The notes under the pieces: generated by a model
Databases searched by the model: none
What the model saw: the letters and a program-made list of their open reading frames with translations, nothing else
Told to the model about the DNA's origin: nothing
Shown here: positions 15,918 to 25,405 of the stretch, in pieces
How positions within the stretch are numbered: the first letter of the stretch is position 1
Layout of the letters: every line of letters starts with the position of its first letter
Made by a program: the position numbers and the translations under genes
Origin: Streptomyces liliiviolaceus
Lineage (GTDB): Bacteria > Actinomycetota > Actinomycetes > Streptomycetales > Streptomycetaceae
DNA: 64,000 bases
Reading direction: 5' to 3'
Assembly: GCF_018070025.1 (NCBI RefSeq)
Contig: NZ_JAGPYQ010000001.1
Span: 6,820,001 to 6,884,000, forward strand

Positions 15918-17996
15918 TCATCGCATGGGCACGCTCTTATACGGCGCGGGGTCGCCGATCTGTTCAGCGGCGGTGCCGGAACGCTTCATGATCTGCCATC
16001 GCAGCCGGCTGCCGAGGAGCACCGCGACCACGGACTGGATGACGACGAGGTACATCAGCTGCCGGTAGACGACGAGTTGGAAAGGCATCCACCACAGGGT
16101 CCGTACACGCTCCCCGTCGAGCCGCAACGCGTAACCGGCGCACAGCAGTTGGACGCCCATGAAGGCGAACCACACCGTGGCCGAGGCGAGCGGGTCGAGG
16201 AACAGCACGCCGTACAGGGCGAACACGTCGATGACCGGTGCGAGGAGCGGGAGCGCGACCTGGAAGATCGCGAGGTAGGTGAGTCCGCGCCGGCCGAAGC
16301 GCCCGGCCACGCCCGTCTCCAGGACGGCGCCGCGGTGCTTCCACATGGCCTGGATCGTGCCGAAGCACCAGCGGTAGCGCTGGCGCCACAACTGCCGCAG
16401 TGAGGTGGGCACTTCGGTCCAGGCGACGGCGGACTCCTCGTAGAGGACGCGCCAGCCGGCCCGCCACAGGGCCATCGTGAGGTCGGTGTCCTCGGCGAGG
16501 GTGTCGTCGCTGACCCCGCCGACTCCCGTCAGCGCGTCCCGGCGGAAGGCCCCGATGGCGCCGGGCACGGTGGTCATGCACTCCAGCACCTCGAACATCC
16601 GGCGGTCGAGGTTGAAGCCGAAGCAGTACTCCAGGTGCTGCCACTTGGCGAGCAGCCCCCGCCGGTTGCCGACCTTGGTGTTGCCGCTGACCGCGCCGAC
16701 GGCCGGGTGCGCGAGCGGCTGGACGAGGTGGTGGACGGCGTCCGGTTCGAAGACGGTGTCGGCGTCGACCATGACGAGGATGTCGTGACTGGCGTACTCC
16801 AGGCCGGTGTTGAGGGCGGCGGCCTTGCCCCCGTTGGCCTTGCGGATCACCAGGACCCGCGCGTCCCCGACACCTTCGGCGAGTTCGGCCGTACGGTCCG
16901 TCGAGCCGTCGTCGATCACGACGATCTGCAGCCGGGGGTAGTCGGAGGCGAGCAGGGAGCGGAGGGTGGCCTCGATGCCGGCCTCCTCGTTGTAGGCGGG
17001 GACGAGCACGGTGACCGGTTCCGTCACCTCCCGCAGCCAGGGCGCGCCGGGCCGGGAGCGTTCGAGCCGGCGGACATGGGCGCGGGCGAAGTGGACGAGC
17101 AGGATCAGCCGCAGCACGCCGAGCGCCCCGGCCGCACCGAGTGTCCAGGTCATCGCCTGCGAGAACGCGCGTCCCAGCCAGGCGGTCCGGATCAGGGCCG
17201 TACCGCTCCAGCGCTCGACGGCCGACACCTGTGCGTACGGCGTGAGTCGGGCCCCGGCCGAGACGGTGGTGAAGCGGTCGACCCCGGGGTCGCGGAGCAG
17301 CTTCTCGGTCTCCCGGTACGCGGTCGCCGTCTGGCTGAACTGGCGGACCATGCCCTGGGCGGGCCTGCGGGACGCCCTGTCGGCGGCGACCAGCACATAG
17401 CCCTGGGCGGTGGCGCGCCGGGCCGCCGCCCATTCACGGCCGCACAGGGTGTCGGGCGAGGTGGTCCGCGGCATCCGCAGCAGGTTGGTGCGCAGGGCTG
17501 CCGTGCCCGCCAACACGCTCTGCGTCAGGTCGAGTTCGGCGGAGAAGCGAAGGGATGATGTCTCCCCGAGGACGGCTCCGGTGTAGGTGTTGGAGCCGAT
17601 CTCGTGGCCCTCGGCGCGGATCCGCCGTACGAGGTCCGGGTGGCGGGCCGCCTGAGACCCCAGGAGGAAGAAGGTGGCGCGGGCCCTGTGCTTCTTCAGC
17701 AGGTCGAGCAGGCGCGGGGTCCAGACGGGGTCGGGGCCGCCGTCGAAGGTGAGCGCGACGGTGCGGGCGGGCATCGAGGCACTCTGGACGCCGTTCTGGT
17801 TGATGCCGATGACCGGGCCGCCGCGGGCGACGGCGTCGGGTACGGGCGAGGTGCAGGCGGACCGGGTGTCGGCGGCGTCGACCTCGTGGTCGGTCCAGCC
17901 CTCGAAGAGGAGGGCGGCGAACATCGCGGGCAGGACGAGTATCAGCAACAGCCAGTGCCCTCGCGGATCGCGGGACTGTTTGTGCCGAGCCCTCAC
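15918..17996 (-). CDS. fused deacetylase-like/GT2 polysaccharide synthase (MatB/PgaC-like), NodB domain degenerate
   Basis: A membrane anchor at residues about 15-32 is followed by a NodB-fold domain (about 75-240), a membrane segment, a family 2 glycosyltransferase domain and four or five C-terminal membrane segments. The GT2 part is intact: DDGSTDRT, VDADT, AEDTD and QRYRW. In the NodB part the metal-binding motifs are altered: TFDDGP reads TFDGGPD, and the HTxxH motif reads NTYTG. It can therefore polymerise an N-acetylhexosamine-type glycan but probably cannot deacetylate it. The architecture recalls S. lividans MatB. GTG at 17996 has AGGGG nine bases upstream; an in-frame GTG at 18077 would add 27 Arg/Gly-rich residues. 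Confidence 0.85.
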   Translation of the reverse strand: MRARHKQSRDPRGHWLLLILVLPAMFAALLFEGWTDHEVDAADTRSACTSPVPDAVARGGPVIGINQNGVQSASMPARTVALTFDGGPDPVWTPRLLDLLKKHRARATFFLLGSQAARHPDLVRRIRAEGHEIGSNTYTGAVLGETSSLRFSAELDLTQSVLAGTAALRTNLLRMPRTTSPDTLCGREWAAARRATAQGYVLVAADRASRRPAQGMVRQFSQTATAYRETEKLLRDPGVDRFTTVSAGARLTPYAQVSAVERWSGTALIRTAWLGRAFSQAMTWTLGAAGALGVLRLILLVHFARAHVRRLERSRPGAPWLREVTEPVTVLVPAYNEEAGIEATLRSLLASDYPRLQIVVIDDGSTDRTAELAEGVGDARVLVIRKANGGKAAALNTGLEYASHDILVMVDADTVFEPDAVHHLVQPLAHPAVGAVSGNTKVGNRRGLLAKWQHLEYCFGFNLDRRMFEVLECMTTVPGAIGAFRRDALTGVGGVSDDTLAEDTDLTMALWRAGWRVLYEESAVAWTEVPTSLRQLWRQRYRWCFGTIQAMWKHRGAVLETGVAGRFGRRGLTYLAIFQVALPLLAPVIDVFALYGVLFLDPLASATVWFAFMGVQLLCAGYALRLDGERVRTLWWMPFQLVVYRQLMYLVVIQSVVAVLLGSRLRWQIMKRSGTAAEQIGDPAPYKSVPMR

Positions 17997-18238
17997 CGAG
18001 CGCCGCCCCTCCCTCCGGCCGCTCTTCTGCCCTCCCCCGCGTCGGTGGCCGATGCGCCGGAAGGGGTCTGCCGCCACTGACTGGCGGGGCCGGAGTCACG
18101 CACGGGGCTACGCATGGGGCGGGAGTCTAGCCACAGCCCGGCGACGGCACGGGGCCATTGCCGAGCCTCACAGGAAGAGGGGAATCCGGTTGGCCACTGA
18201 GATGTGAGACCAAGGATCCCGTATCGTGAGACGCATGT

Positions 18239-18268
18239 TTGACATTAGGTGACCTTATGAACGATAAA
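18239..18268 (+). promoter_or_regulatory. candidate promoter of the DUF1684 gene
   Basis: TTGACA (18239-18244) and GATAAA (18263-18268) are 18 bp apart in an unusually AT-rich patch (about 18190-18300) upstream of the gene at 18360. The rest of the 17997-18359 gap, apart from a possible N-terminal extension of the synthase, shows no gene. Confidence 0.4.
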
Positions 18269-18359
18269 GGACATGCTTTGACCATGTATTAACGGTCCGT
18301 GTTCGCCGTCCAGCGGCGTTCCCGGATCGCCGCTGCCCTCCTAGCCGAATGAGCCCGCC

Positions 18360-19088
18360 GTGTCCCAGTCCACCGCCTCCCCGGCCTCCGTCGACCCCGG
18401 GGAGGAGTGGCAGGCCTGGCGTGCCGAGCGCCACCGCTCGCTCACCTCGCCGACCGGGAACCTCGCCCTCGTCGAGACCCGCTGGCTGCCCGCGGGCGAG
18501 GAGCCCGACGCCGACGCGGTCCGCGCCGGGCAGCCCGACAGCGTGACGGTCACCACGCTCCGGCGCACCGACCTCGTCACCGGCGAACCCGAGCACGGCC
18601 TGCGCCTGTGGGACGCGCGGTCGCCCGCCATCCGGCACTTCGACGGCGTCAGCGCCTTCCCGTACGACCCGGCGTGGGTCCTGGAAGCGACGTACACCCC
18701 CGTGCCCGGCGCCCGGCGCGTCGCGTTCGAGCATCTGCGGGACAACGGCGGCACCCGTGAGCTGGTCGTCCCGGGCGACATCACGCTCACCGTCGACGGC
18801 CGCGAGTACACCCTCAGCGCCTTCGACGACGACGGCACGCTGCTCCTCGTCTTCGGCGACCCGACCAACGGGGACACCACCTACGGCGCCGGCCGTTTCC
18901 TGTTCGTACGGCGTACCGAGGACGACAACCGGGTGATCCTCGACTTCAACCGGGCCTTCGTGCCGCCCTGCGGGTTCTCCGATCAGTACAACTGTCCGAT
19001 GCCGCCGCGACAGAACCGCTTCCACCCGGCCGTCGAGGCCGGCGAGAAGCTTCCCCTCTTCCGCGACGGCTTCCCGGCTCAGCACTGA
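18360..19088 (+). CDS. DUF1684 family protein
   Basis: This 242-residue soluble protein belongs to the DUF1684 family. Family landmarks are an N-terminal WRAERHRSLTSPTGNLAL and a C-terminal half with GAGRFLFV, DFNRAFVPPC and CPMPPRQN. No biochemical function is established to my knowledge. It starts with GTG at 18360 behind a weak ribosome site, 83 bp upstream of a peptide-type ABC importer on the same strand, so it may share its transcript. Confidence 0.85.
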   Translation: MSQSTASPASVDPGEEWQAWRAERHRSLTSPTGNLALVETRWLPAGEEPDADAVRAGQPDSVTVTTLRRTDLVTGEPEHGLRLWDARSPAIRHFDGVSAFPYDPAWVLEATYTPVPGARRVAFEHLRDNGGTRELVVPGDITLTVDGREYTLSAFDDDGTLLLVFGDPTNGDTTYGAGRFLFVRRTEDDNRVILDFNRAFVPPCGFSDQYNCPMPPRQNRFHPAVEAGEKLPLFRDGFPAQH

Positions 19089-19171
19089 TCGCCCCTCCAC
19101 ACTGAAACCCGCAGCACCGCGCGGCCCCCGGCAGCACCCCGCGGCACCTCGTAGCGAAGGCACCTGAACCC

Positions 19172-20701
19172 ATGAGCAAGAACCGCACGACCAGAGCGTC
19201 CCTCTACGGCACCGCCACCGTGGCCACCCTCGCCCTCGGCCTCACCGCCTGCGGCGGCGGCTCGGGCGGCGGCAGCGCCTCGTCCGGCACCTGGGACAAG
19301 AGCGCCACCGTGAACATCGGCTCGCTCTACGAGCCGCAGAACCTCGACAACACCGCGGGCGGCGGCCAGGGCGTCACCGAGGCCCTGAACGGCAACGTCT
19401 ACGAGGGTCTGTTCAAGCTCACGGACGACGGCAAGGTCGAGAAGCTCCTCGCGCAGAACCACGAGGTCAGCAAGGACGGCCTGACCTACACCTTCACCCT
19501 GCGCGACGGTGTGAAGTTCCACAGCGGCAAGGAACTGACCAGCGCGGACGTCAAGTACAGCCTGGAGAAGGTGATCGCGGACGACTCGCAGTCCGCCCGC
19601 AAGAGCAACCTCGAAATCGTCAAGGACATCGCCACCCCCGACGCGAAGACCGTCAAGGTCACCCTGTCGAAGAAGTCGATCTCCTTCGTCTACAACCTCT
19701 CCTACGTCTGGATCATCAACTCCGAGGCCAAGGACCTCAAGACGACCGAGGACGGCACCGGCCCGTACAAGCTCGCCAAGTGGACCCGCGGCTCCGCGCT
19801 GAGCCTCGACCGCTTCGCCGGCTACTGGGGCGACGCCGCCGCCAACAAGAAGGTCGTCTTCCACTACTACAAGGACGCCTCCGCGCTGAACAACGCGCTG
19901 CTGACCAACGCCGTCGACGTGGTCACCAGCGAGCAGTCGCCCGACGCCCTGGAGCAGTTCAAGAGCAACAAGAACTACAAGGTCAACGACGGCGACTCCA
20001 CCACCAAGCTGCTCCTCGCCTTCAACGACAAGGCCAAGCCGTTCACGGACGTCAAGGTCCGCCAGGCCGTCTCCGCCGCCATCGACGACAAGAAGCTCCT
20101 CGAATCCGTGTGGGGCGGCTACGGCAAGCTCATCGGCTCGATGGTGCCGCCGACCGACCCCTGGTACGAGGACCTCACCGACGTCAACGCCTACGACGTC
20201 ACCAAGGCGAAGAAGCTGCTCTCGGAGGCCGGCTACGCCAAGGGCTTCTCCTTCACCCTCGACACGCCGAACTACGACCCGCACCCCACGGCCGCGACCT
20301 TCATCAAGTCGCAGCTCGCCAAGGTCGGCATCACCGTCAAGATCAACACGATCACGCCGGACGAGTGGTACACGAAGGTCTACAAGAACCGCGACTTCAC
20401 CGCCACGCTCCAGGAACACGTCAACGACCGCGACCTGGTCTGGTACGGCAACCCCGACTTCTACTGGGGCTACGACGACAAGCAGGTCACCCAGTGGGTC
20501 GAGCAGGCCGAGGAGGCCTCCACGACCGAGGAGCAGACCGAGCTGCTGAAGAAGGTCAACCGGAAGACGGCCGAGGACGCGGCCAGCGACTGGCTCTACC
20601 TCTACCCGCAGATCGTCGTCGCCAGCAGCAAGCTCTCCGGCTACCCGGTCAACGGCCTGAACTCGCAGTTCTACGCCTACGACATCAAGAAGAAGGGCTG
20701 A
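19172..20701 (+). CDS. ABC-transporter substrate-binding lipoprotein, family 5 (Dpp/Opp type)
   Basis: This 509-residue extracellular binding protein has a lipoprotein signal peptide with lipobox LTAC at about residues 24-27, followed by a Gly/Ser linker. The fold is SBP_bac_5, shown by VYEGLFKL, LTYTFTLRDGVKFHSGKELTSADVKYS and the C-terminal tail. Ligands of this family include di/oligopeptides, nickel and sugars; the ligand here cannot be told. It is the first gene of a five-gene importer operon; its stop overlaps the first permease (TGATG). Confidence 0.93.
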   Translation: MSKNRTTRASLYGTATVATLALGLTACGGGSGGGSASSGTWDKSATVNIGSLYEPQNLDNTAGGGQGVTEALNGNVYEGLFKLTDDGKVEKLLAQNHEVSKDGLTYTFTLRDGVKFHSGKELTSADVKYSLEKVIADDSQSARKSNLEIVKDIATPDAKTVKVTLSKKSISFVYNLSYVWIINSEAKDLKTTEDGTGPYKLAKWTRGSALSLDRFAGYWGDAAANKKVVFHYYKDASALNNALLTNAVDVVTSEQSPDALEQFKSNKNYKVNDGDSTTKLLLAFNDKAKPFTDVKVRQAVSAAIDDKKLLESVWGGYGKLIGSMVPPTDPWYEDLTDVNAYDVTKAKKLLSEAGYAKGFSFTLDTPNYDPHPTAATFIKSQLAKVGITVKINTITPDEWYTKVYKNRDFTATLQEHVNDRDLVWYGNPDFYWGYDDKQVTQWVEQAEEASTTEEQTELLKKVNRKTAEDAASDWLYLYPQIVVASSKLSGYPVNGLNSQFYAYDIKKKG

Positions 20702-21666
20702 TGGGGCGCTATCTCCTGCGCCGCCTCGCGTTCCTCCTGGTGTCGCTGGCCCTGGCGAGCGTGGTGCTCTTCGTACTGCTGCGCCTGCTCCCCGGCGACC
20801 CGGCCAACGCGCTCACCTCGGTGGGCGCGAGCCCGGAACAGATCGCCGCGGCCCGCCACTCCATCGGCTCCGACCGTCCGCTGCCCGAACAGTTCACCCA
20901 CTGGCTCGGGCAGCTGACGAGCGGCGACCTCGGCACGTCCTTCGTCAGCTCGCTGCCGGTCGGCCCCGAGGTCAGCGCCCGGCTGAACGTCACCGTCCCG
21001 CTGACCCTGGCCGCGTTCGTGCTGGCCGTCGTCATCGCCGTACCGGTCGGCTTCGTGGCCGCGTACAAGCGCCACACCTGGTACGGGGCGGTGCTCAGCG
21101 GGATCTCCCAGCTGGGCATCGCCGTGCCGGTGTTCTGGCTCGGCATGATCCTCATCGCCGTGTTCGCGCTGAACGCGGGCTGGCTCCCGTCGGGCGGCTT
21201 CCCGCAGGACGGCTGGGACGCGCCCGCCGAAGCCGTCCGCTCCCTGGTCCTGCCGGTGGTCACCATCGCGCTCGTGATGGGCGCCTCCCTGATCCGGTAC
21301 GTCCGCTCCGCCACCCTCGACGTCCTCGGCAGCGACTATCTGCGGACCGCCCGGGCCCTCGGCGCGTCCTTCCCGCGGGCCATGTGGCGGCACGGGCTGC
21401 GCAACGCCTCCGTCCCCGTGATCTCCATCCTCGGCATCGAACTCGCCTCGACGCTGCTCGGCGCGGTCGTCGTGGAGTCGGTGTATGCGCTGCCGGGCCT
21501 CGGTTCGCTGCTCGCCACCGGGATCGCCCAGCACGACTACCCGGTCGTCCAGGGTGTCCTGTTCGTCTCGACCCTCGCCGTGCTCCTGATCGGCTTCGCC
21601 GCCGACCTGGTCCAGCGGATCATCGATCCGCGGCTGCGCGGACGGCTCTCCGGAGGTGCCCGATGA
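20701..21666 (+). CDS. ABC-transporter permease 1 (DppB type)
   Basis: This 321-residue inner-membrane permease starts MGRYLLRRLAFLLVSL and contains LLPGDPA after the first segment, typical of DppB/OppB. The EAA-like coupling loop is YLRTARALGASFPRAMWRHGLRNA. About six membrane segments are visible. It partners permease 2 and shares start/stop overlaps with both neighbours, indicating coupled translation. Confidence 0.94.
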   Translation: MGRYLLRRLAFLLVSLALASVVLFVLLRLLPGDPANALTSVGASPEQIAAARHSIGSDRPLPEQFTHWLGQLTSGDLGTSFVSSLPVGPEVSARLNVTVPLTLAAFVLAVVIAVPVGFVAAYKRHTWYGAVLSGISQLGIAVPVFWLGMILIAVFALNAGWLPSGGFPQDGWDAPAEAVRSLVLPVVTIALVMGASLIRYVRSATLDVLGSDYLRTARALGASFPRAMWRHGLRNASVPVISILGIELASTLLGAVVVESVYALPGLGSLLATGIAQHDYPVVQGVLFVSTLAVLLIGFAADLVQRIIDPRLRGRLSGGAR

Positions 21667-22544
21667 CCCTGCCGGCCGCCCCGCTCAAGGAGACGGAGCC
21701 CGCGGAGTCGGCGACGCCGGTCTCCCGCCGCCGCCGTTCCGCCACGCTGTTCGCGGGCTGCTCGCTGACGGCCCTGATCGTGCTGCTCGCCCTCGTCTCG
21801 CTCGTCTGGCTGCCCTACGACACCGACGACACCTCCGGCGGCCGGCTCGCGGGCCCCGGCGACGGGCACCTGCTCGGCACGGACAAGCTGGGCCGGGACC
21901 TGCTCACCCAGCTGATGACCGGCGCCCGTATCGCCGTGCAGGCGGGTCTCGGCTCGGTCGCCATCGCCGCGCTCGTCGGGGTCACCCTCGGGGTGCTCGC
22001 CGCGTTCGCGCAGGGGTGGCTCGACGACACCCTCGCCGCGTTCCTCGACATCCTCATCGCCTTCCCGACGCTGCTGCTCGCGATGCTCGTCGTGGCCGCC
22101 CGCTCGGCCACCCTCGGCTCCGCGATCCTCGCCATCGGTCTGGCGCAGAGCGCGGTGGTCGCCCGGCTCGTGCGGATCCTCGTCAAGCGGGTCCTGGCGC
22201 GGGACTACATCACCGCCGCCCGGACCTCGGGCACCTCCTGGCCGCGTACGGTCGCCGCGCACATCCTGCCGAACATCTGGCCCACCCTCGTGGTCAACCT
22301 GGCCCTGCAGTTCGGCCTCGCCGTGCTCGCCGAGGCCGGACTGTCCTACCTCGGCCTCGGCGCCCCGCCGCCCAACGCCTCCTGGGGCCGCATGCTCCAG
22401 GAGGCACAGGCCACCTTCACCACGGCACCCGCGGGCGCGCTGGCCCCCGGCATCCTGCTGGTCGTGCTCGTCGTCGGCGTCAACCTCGTCGCCGACGGAC
22501 TGCGCGACACCCTCGACCCGGCCACGAGAAGGAGGCGGACATGA
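21663..22544 (+). CDS. ABC-transporter permease 2 (DppC type)
   Basis: This 293-residue permease has an N-terminal membrane segment, the DppC hallmark HLLGTDKLGRDLLTQLMTGA and the coupling loop YITAARTSGTSWPRTVAAHI. The ATG at 21663 has GGAGG upstream and overlaps the previous stop by 4 bp; its end overlaps the first ATPase gene. Confidence 0.94.
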   Translation: MTLPAAPLKETEPAESATPVSRRRRSATLFAGCSLTALIVLLALVSLVWLPYDTDDTSGGRLAGPGDGHLLGTDKLGRDLLTQLMTGARIAVQAGLGSVAIAALVGVTLGVLAAFAQGWLDDTLAAFLDILIAFPTLLLAMLVVAARSATLGSAILAIGLAQSAVVARLVRILVKRVLARDYITAARTSGTSWPRTVAAHILPNIWPTLVVNLALQFGLAVLAEAGLSYLGLGAPPPNASWGRMLQEAQATFTTAPAGALAPGILLVVLVVGVNLVADGLRDTLDPATRRRRT

Positions 22545-23353
22545 CCTCCCCCGGCACCCTCCTGGACGTACGCGGCCTGACCGTGCGCACCGACGACGGG
22601 CGCACCCTCGTCGACGACCTCTCCTTCACCGTCGGCAGCGGCGAACGGCTCGGTCTGATCGGCGAGTCCGGTTCCGGCAAGTCCCTGACCACGCTCGCCC
22701 TGCTCGGTCTGCTGCCCGACGGCATGACCGCCACCGGCAGCGTCGAACTGGCAGGCACCCAGATCGTCGGCGCCCCCGAGAAGCGTCTGACCGCCGTCCG
22801 CGGCCGGGACGCGGCCGTGGTCTTCCAGGAGCCCCTGACCGCTCTCGACCCGCTGATGCGGATGGGCCGCCAGATCGCCGAGCCGCTGGCCCGCAGGACC
22901 GGCCTCAAGGGCCGGGAGCTGCGCACCGCCGTCACCGAGGCGCTCGTACGGGTAAGGCTGCCCGAACCCGACCGGATCGCCCGCGCCTTCCCGCACGAGA
23001 TCTCCGGCGGCCAGCGCCAGCGCGTCGCCCTCGCCATGGCACTGGCCTGCGAACCGGCTCTGCTGATCGCCGACGAACCCACCACCGCGCTCGACGTGTC
23101 CGTGCAGGCGGAGATGCTGGAACTGCTCGACACCCTCGTCCGCGAACGCGAGATGGCCGTGCTGTTCGTCAGCCACGACCTCGCGGTGGTCGCGAAGGTG
23201 ACCGACCGGGTGCTGGTGCTGAAGGACGGACGGGCCGTCGAGGAGGGCCCCGTCCTGGACGTCGTCACCGCGCCGAAGGCCGAGTACACCCGGGCGCTGG
23301 TCGCAGGCGCCCGGAAACTGGAGTCCGCCCTGGACCTGAGGAGCCCGCGATGA
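22541..23353 (+). CDS. ABC-transporter ATP-binding protein 1 (DppD type)
   Basis: This 270-residue ATPase has Walker A GESGSGKSLTT, Q-loop FQEPLTALDP, signature ISGGQRQRVALAMAL, Walker B LLIADEPTTALD and switch His in VSHDLAV. It energises the importer together with the second ATPase. The short C-terminal region lacks the extended oligopeptide-type cysteine cluster. GAAGGAGG precedes the ATG. Confidence 0.94.
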   Translation: MTSPGTLLDVRGLTVRTDDGRTLVDDLSFTVGSGERLGLIGESGSGKSLTTLALLGLLPDGMTATGSVELAGTQIVGAPEKRLTAVRGRDAAVVFQEPLTALDPLMRMGRQIAEPLARRTGLKGRELRTAVTEALVRVRLPEPDRIARAFPHEISGGQRQRVALAMALACEPALLIADEPTTALDVSVQAEMLELLDTLVREREMAVLFVSHDLAVVAKVTDRVLVLKDGRAVEEGPVLDVVTAPKAEYTRALVAGARKLESALDLRSPR

Positions 23354-24150
23354 CCCCCGAGCCGAAGCCGACGGACGGGGCGCGGACGGCACCCGTACTG
23401 GAGCTCACGGACGTGGCCGTACGCTATCGGGGCGCCGCCGCCGACGTCGTACAGGGCGTGTCCCTGGCCGTCGAGCCGGGGCAGTCGCTGGCCCTCGTGG
23501 GTGAGTCCGGCGCCGGGAAGACGACCCTGCTGCGGCTCCTGCTGGGACTGGCCCGTCCCACCGCCGGGACCGTCCGCTTCGACGGTGAGCCGCTCGCCCC
23601 GCGCGACCGGCGGCAGATGCGCCGCTTCCGGCGGGGCGTCCAGTGCGTGTTCCAGGACCCGTACTCCTCGCTCGACCCCAGCCGCCGCGTCGCCGCGATC
23701 GTCGCGGAGCCGCTGCGCTCCCTGGGGCTCGACTCCCGGGCGACCGCCGCGCCGAAGGTGGCCGCCGCGCTGGAGCGGGTCGGTCTTCCGGCGGACGCGG
23801 CCTCCCGCTATCCGCACGAGTTCTCCGGCGGCCAGCGTCAGCGCATCGCCATCGCCCGCGCCATCGTGTGCGACCCGCGCGTGCTGCTCGCCGACGAACC
23901 CGTCAGCGCCCTCGACGTCACCACCCGGGTCAAGGTCGTCGACCTGCTGGCCGAGCTGAAGGAGGAACGACGGCTGACCCTCGTCATGGTCTCCCACGAC
24001 CTGTCGGTCGTCGCCTCCCTGTGCGAGCGCACGGCGGTACTGGAGAGCGGCCGGCTCGTCGAACAGGGCGCCACCGACCAGGTGTTGGGCGACCCGGCCC
24101 ACCCGTACACCCGACGCCTGATCGACAGCGTGCCGCGGCTGCCGGTCTGA
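23350..24150 (+). CDS. ABC-transporter ATP-binding protein 2 (DppF type)
   Basis: This 266-residue ATPase has Walker A GESGAGKTTLL, Q-loop FQDPYSSLDP, signature FSGGQRQRIAIARAI, Walker B VLLADEPVSALD and switch His in VSHDLSV. The ATG overlaps the previous stop by 4 bp. It is the last gene of the importer operon; 37 bp later the convergent conservon P450 gene ends. Confidence 0.94.
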   Translation: MTPEPKPTDGARTAPVLELTDVAVRYRGAAADVVQGVSLAVEPGQSLALVGESGAGKTTLLRLLLGLARPTAGTVRFDGEPLAPRDRRQMRRFRRGVQCVFQDPYSSLDPSRRVAAIVAEPLRSLGLDSRATAAPKVAAALERVGLPADAASRYPHEFSGGQRQRIAIARAIVCDPRVLLADEPVSALDVTTRVKVVDLLAELKEERRLTLVMVSHDLSVVASLCERTAVLESGRLVEQGATDQVLGDPAHPYTRRLIDSVPRLPV

Positions 24151-24187
24151 GCGGGCCGCACGAGCGGCCGCCGCACGACGGTCCCGG

Positions 24188-25405
24188 TCAGGCGCCCGTG
24201 CCGCCCAGGGCGGGTGTCGGGGCGAACCGCACGGGCAGTGCGGTGAGGCCGCGCAGCCACGGTGACTGACGGCGCTTCAGGGACTCCGCCGGCACGGCGA
24301 GGTCGATGTCGGGCAGCCGGTCGAGGACAACCTCGATCCCCGTCCGCGCGATGACCTCCGCCACCTCCTGTGCGGGGAAGGGACAGCGGTGTTCACCGTG
24401 ACTGAAGGAGAAGTGCGCGTTGTTGCCGCCCGTCAGAGCGGTGTGGTCGGCGCGGATGTGCGGGTCCGAGTTGGCGGCCTGGAGTCCGAGGAGCAGCAGG
24501 TCGCCGGTGTTGATGCGGACGCCGCCGAGGTGGGTGTCGCGGGTGGCGTAGCGGCCGGGCATGTTCTGGGTCGGGGTGTCCTCCCACAGGACCTCGTTCA
24601 TGGCCTCGGTGACACTGCTCCGGCCCCCGAAGAGGGAAGCCGCGAAACGGGCGTCGGTGAGCATGAGGTGGAGGGAGTTGCCGATCCAGTCGGCGGTGGG
24701 CTGATGGCCCGCCGACAGCAGGATCATGATGTCCTGGACGATCTCCTCGTCGCTGAACCCGCTCCGGTCGGCCAGGATCCGGGAGGCGACGTCGTCGCCG
24801 GGCTCGACGCGCTTCTCGGCCACCAACTGCTGGGCGGCGGTGTACAGATGCTGCTCGCCCGCCAGCGCCCGGTCCCCCGCGTCGATCATGTCGGTGAGGG
24901 AGGCGACCAGTGCCGTGGCCTTGGTGTCGTTCCAGCCGTAGATACGGGCCAGGACGCGGGCCGGGAGCAGCTTGGCGTACTGGCCGATCAGATCGCCGCT
25001 GCCGGCGGCGCAGAAGGAGTCGATCAGCTCGTCGGCGAACTGCTCGGCGTGCGCCCGCAGTTCGGAGGGGTCGACGCCGTCCAGGGCGTTGCTCAGCATC
25101 GCCGAGCGGGTGCGGTGCCGTTCGCCGACGGTGTAGAGGATGGACGGCTGCTTGCGCCCGATGACCGGTGCAAGGGGCCAGTCCTCGGGAATGTTGTCCC
25201 ACTGGTTCCACAGCTCGGAGTCCCGGCTGAAGAGGCCCGGGTCGCTGGTGACCTGGTGCAGTTCACGGTAGCCGAGCACCAGCCAGGCGGGGATGTCTCC
25301 GTCGAGGAGGACCGGTGCCACCGGGCCGTGCTTGCGCCGCATCTGCCGGTACAGCTCGGCCGGTTCCTCGTGCGAGAGCGGACCGCGCAGGGGGATGGGA
25401 CTCAC
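24188..25405 (-). CDS. cvnE: cytochrome P450, CYP157-like, conservon component
   Basis: This 405-residue P450 has the heme-ligand Cys341 in HGEHRCPFPAQ and an I-helix motif AGHQPT. The K-helix motif, normally ExxR, reads E271-V-L-W274. Loss of ExxR is a published feature of the CYP157 family of Streptomyces conservons, so this supports the family call and does not by itself indicate a pseudogene. GTG at 25405 overlaps the cvnD stop by 4 bp. The physiological substrate is unknown. Confidence 0.9.
   Translation of the reverse strand: MSPIPLRGPLSHEEPAELYRQMRRKHGPVAPVLLDGDIPAWLVLGYRELHQVTSDPGLFSRDSELWNQWDNIPEDWPLAPVIGRKQPSILYTVGERHRTRSAMLSNALDGVDPSELRAHAEQFADELIDSFCAAGSGDLIGQYAKLLPARVLARIYGWNDTKATALVASLTDMIDAGDRALAGEQHLYTAAQQLVAEKRVEPGDDVASRILADRSGFSDEEIVQDIMILLSAGHQPTADWIGNSLHLMLTDARFAASLFGGRSSVTEAMNEVLWEDTPTQNMPGRYATRDTHLGGVRINTGDLLLLGLQAANSDPHIRADHTALTGGNNAHFSFSHGEHRCPFPAQEVAEVIARTGIEVVLDRLPDIDLAVPAESLKRRQSPWLRGLTALPVRFAPTPALGGTGA

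Noticed and set aside
24188..25405. Pseudogene call for the P450 because ExxR is missing
   Set aside because: Absence of ExxR is a reported feature of CYP157; the reading frame and heme motif are intact.
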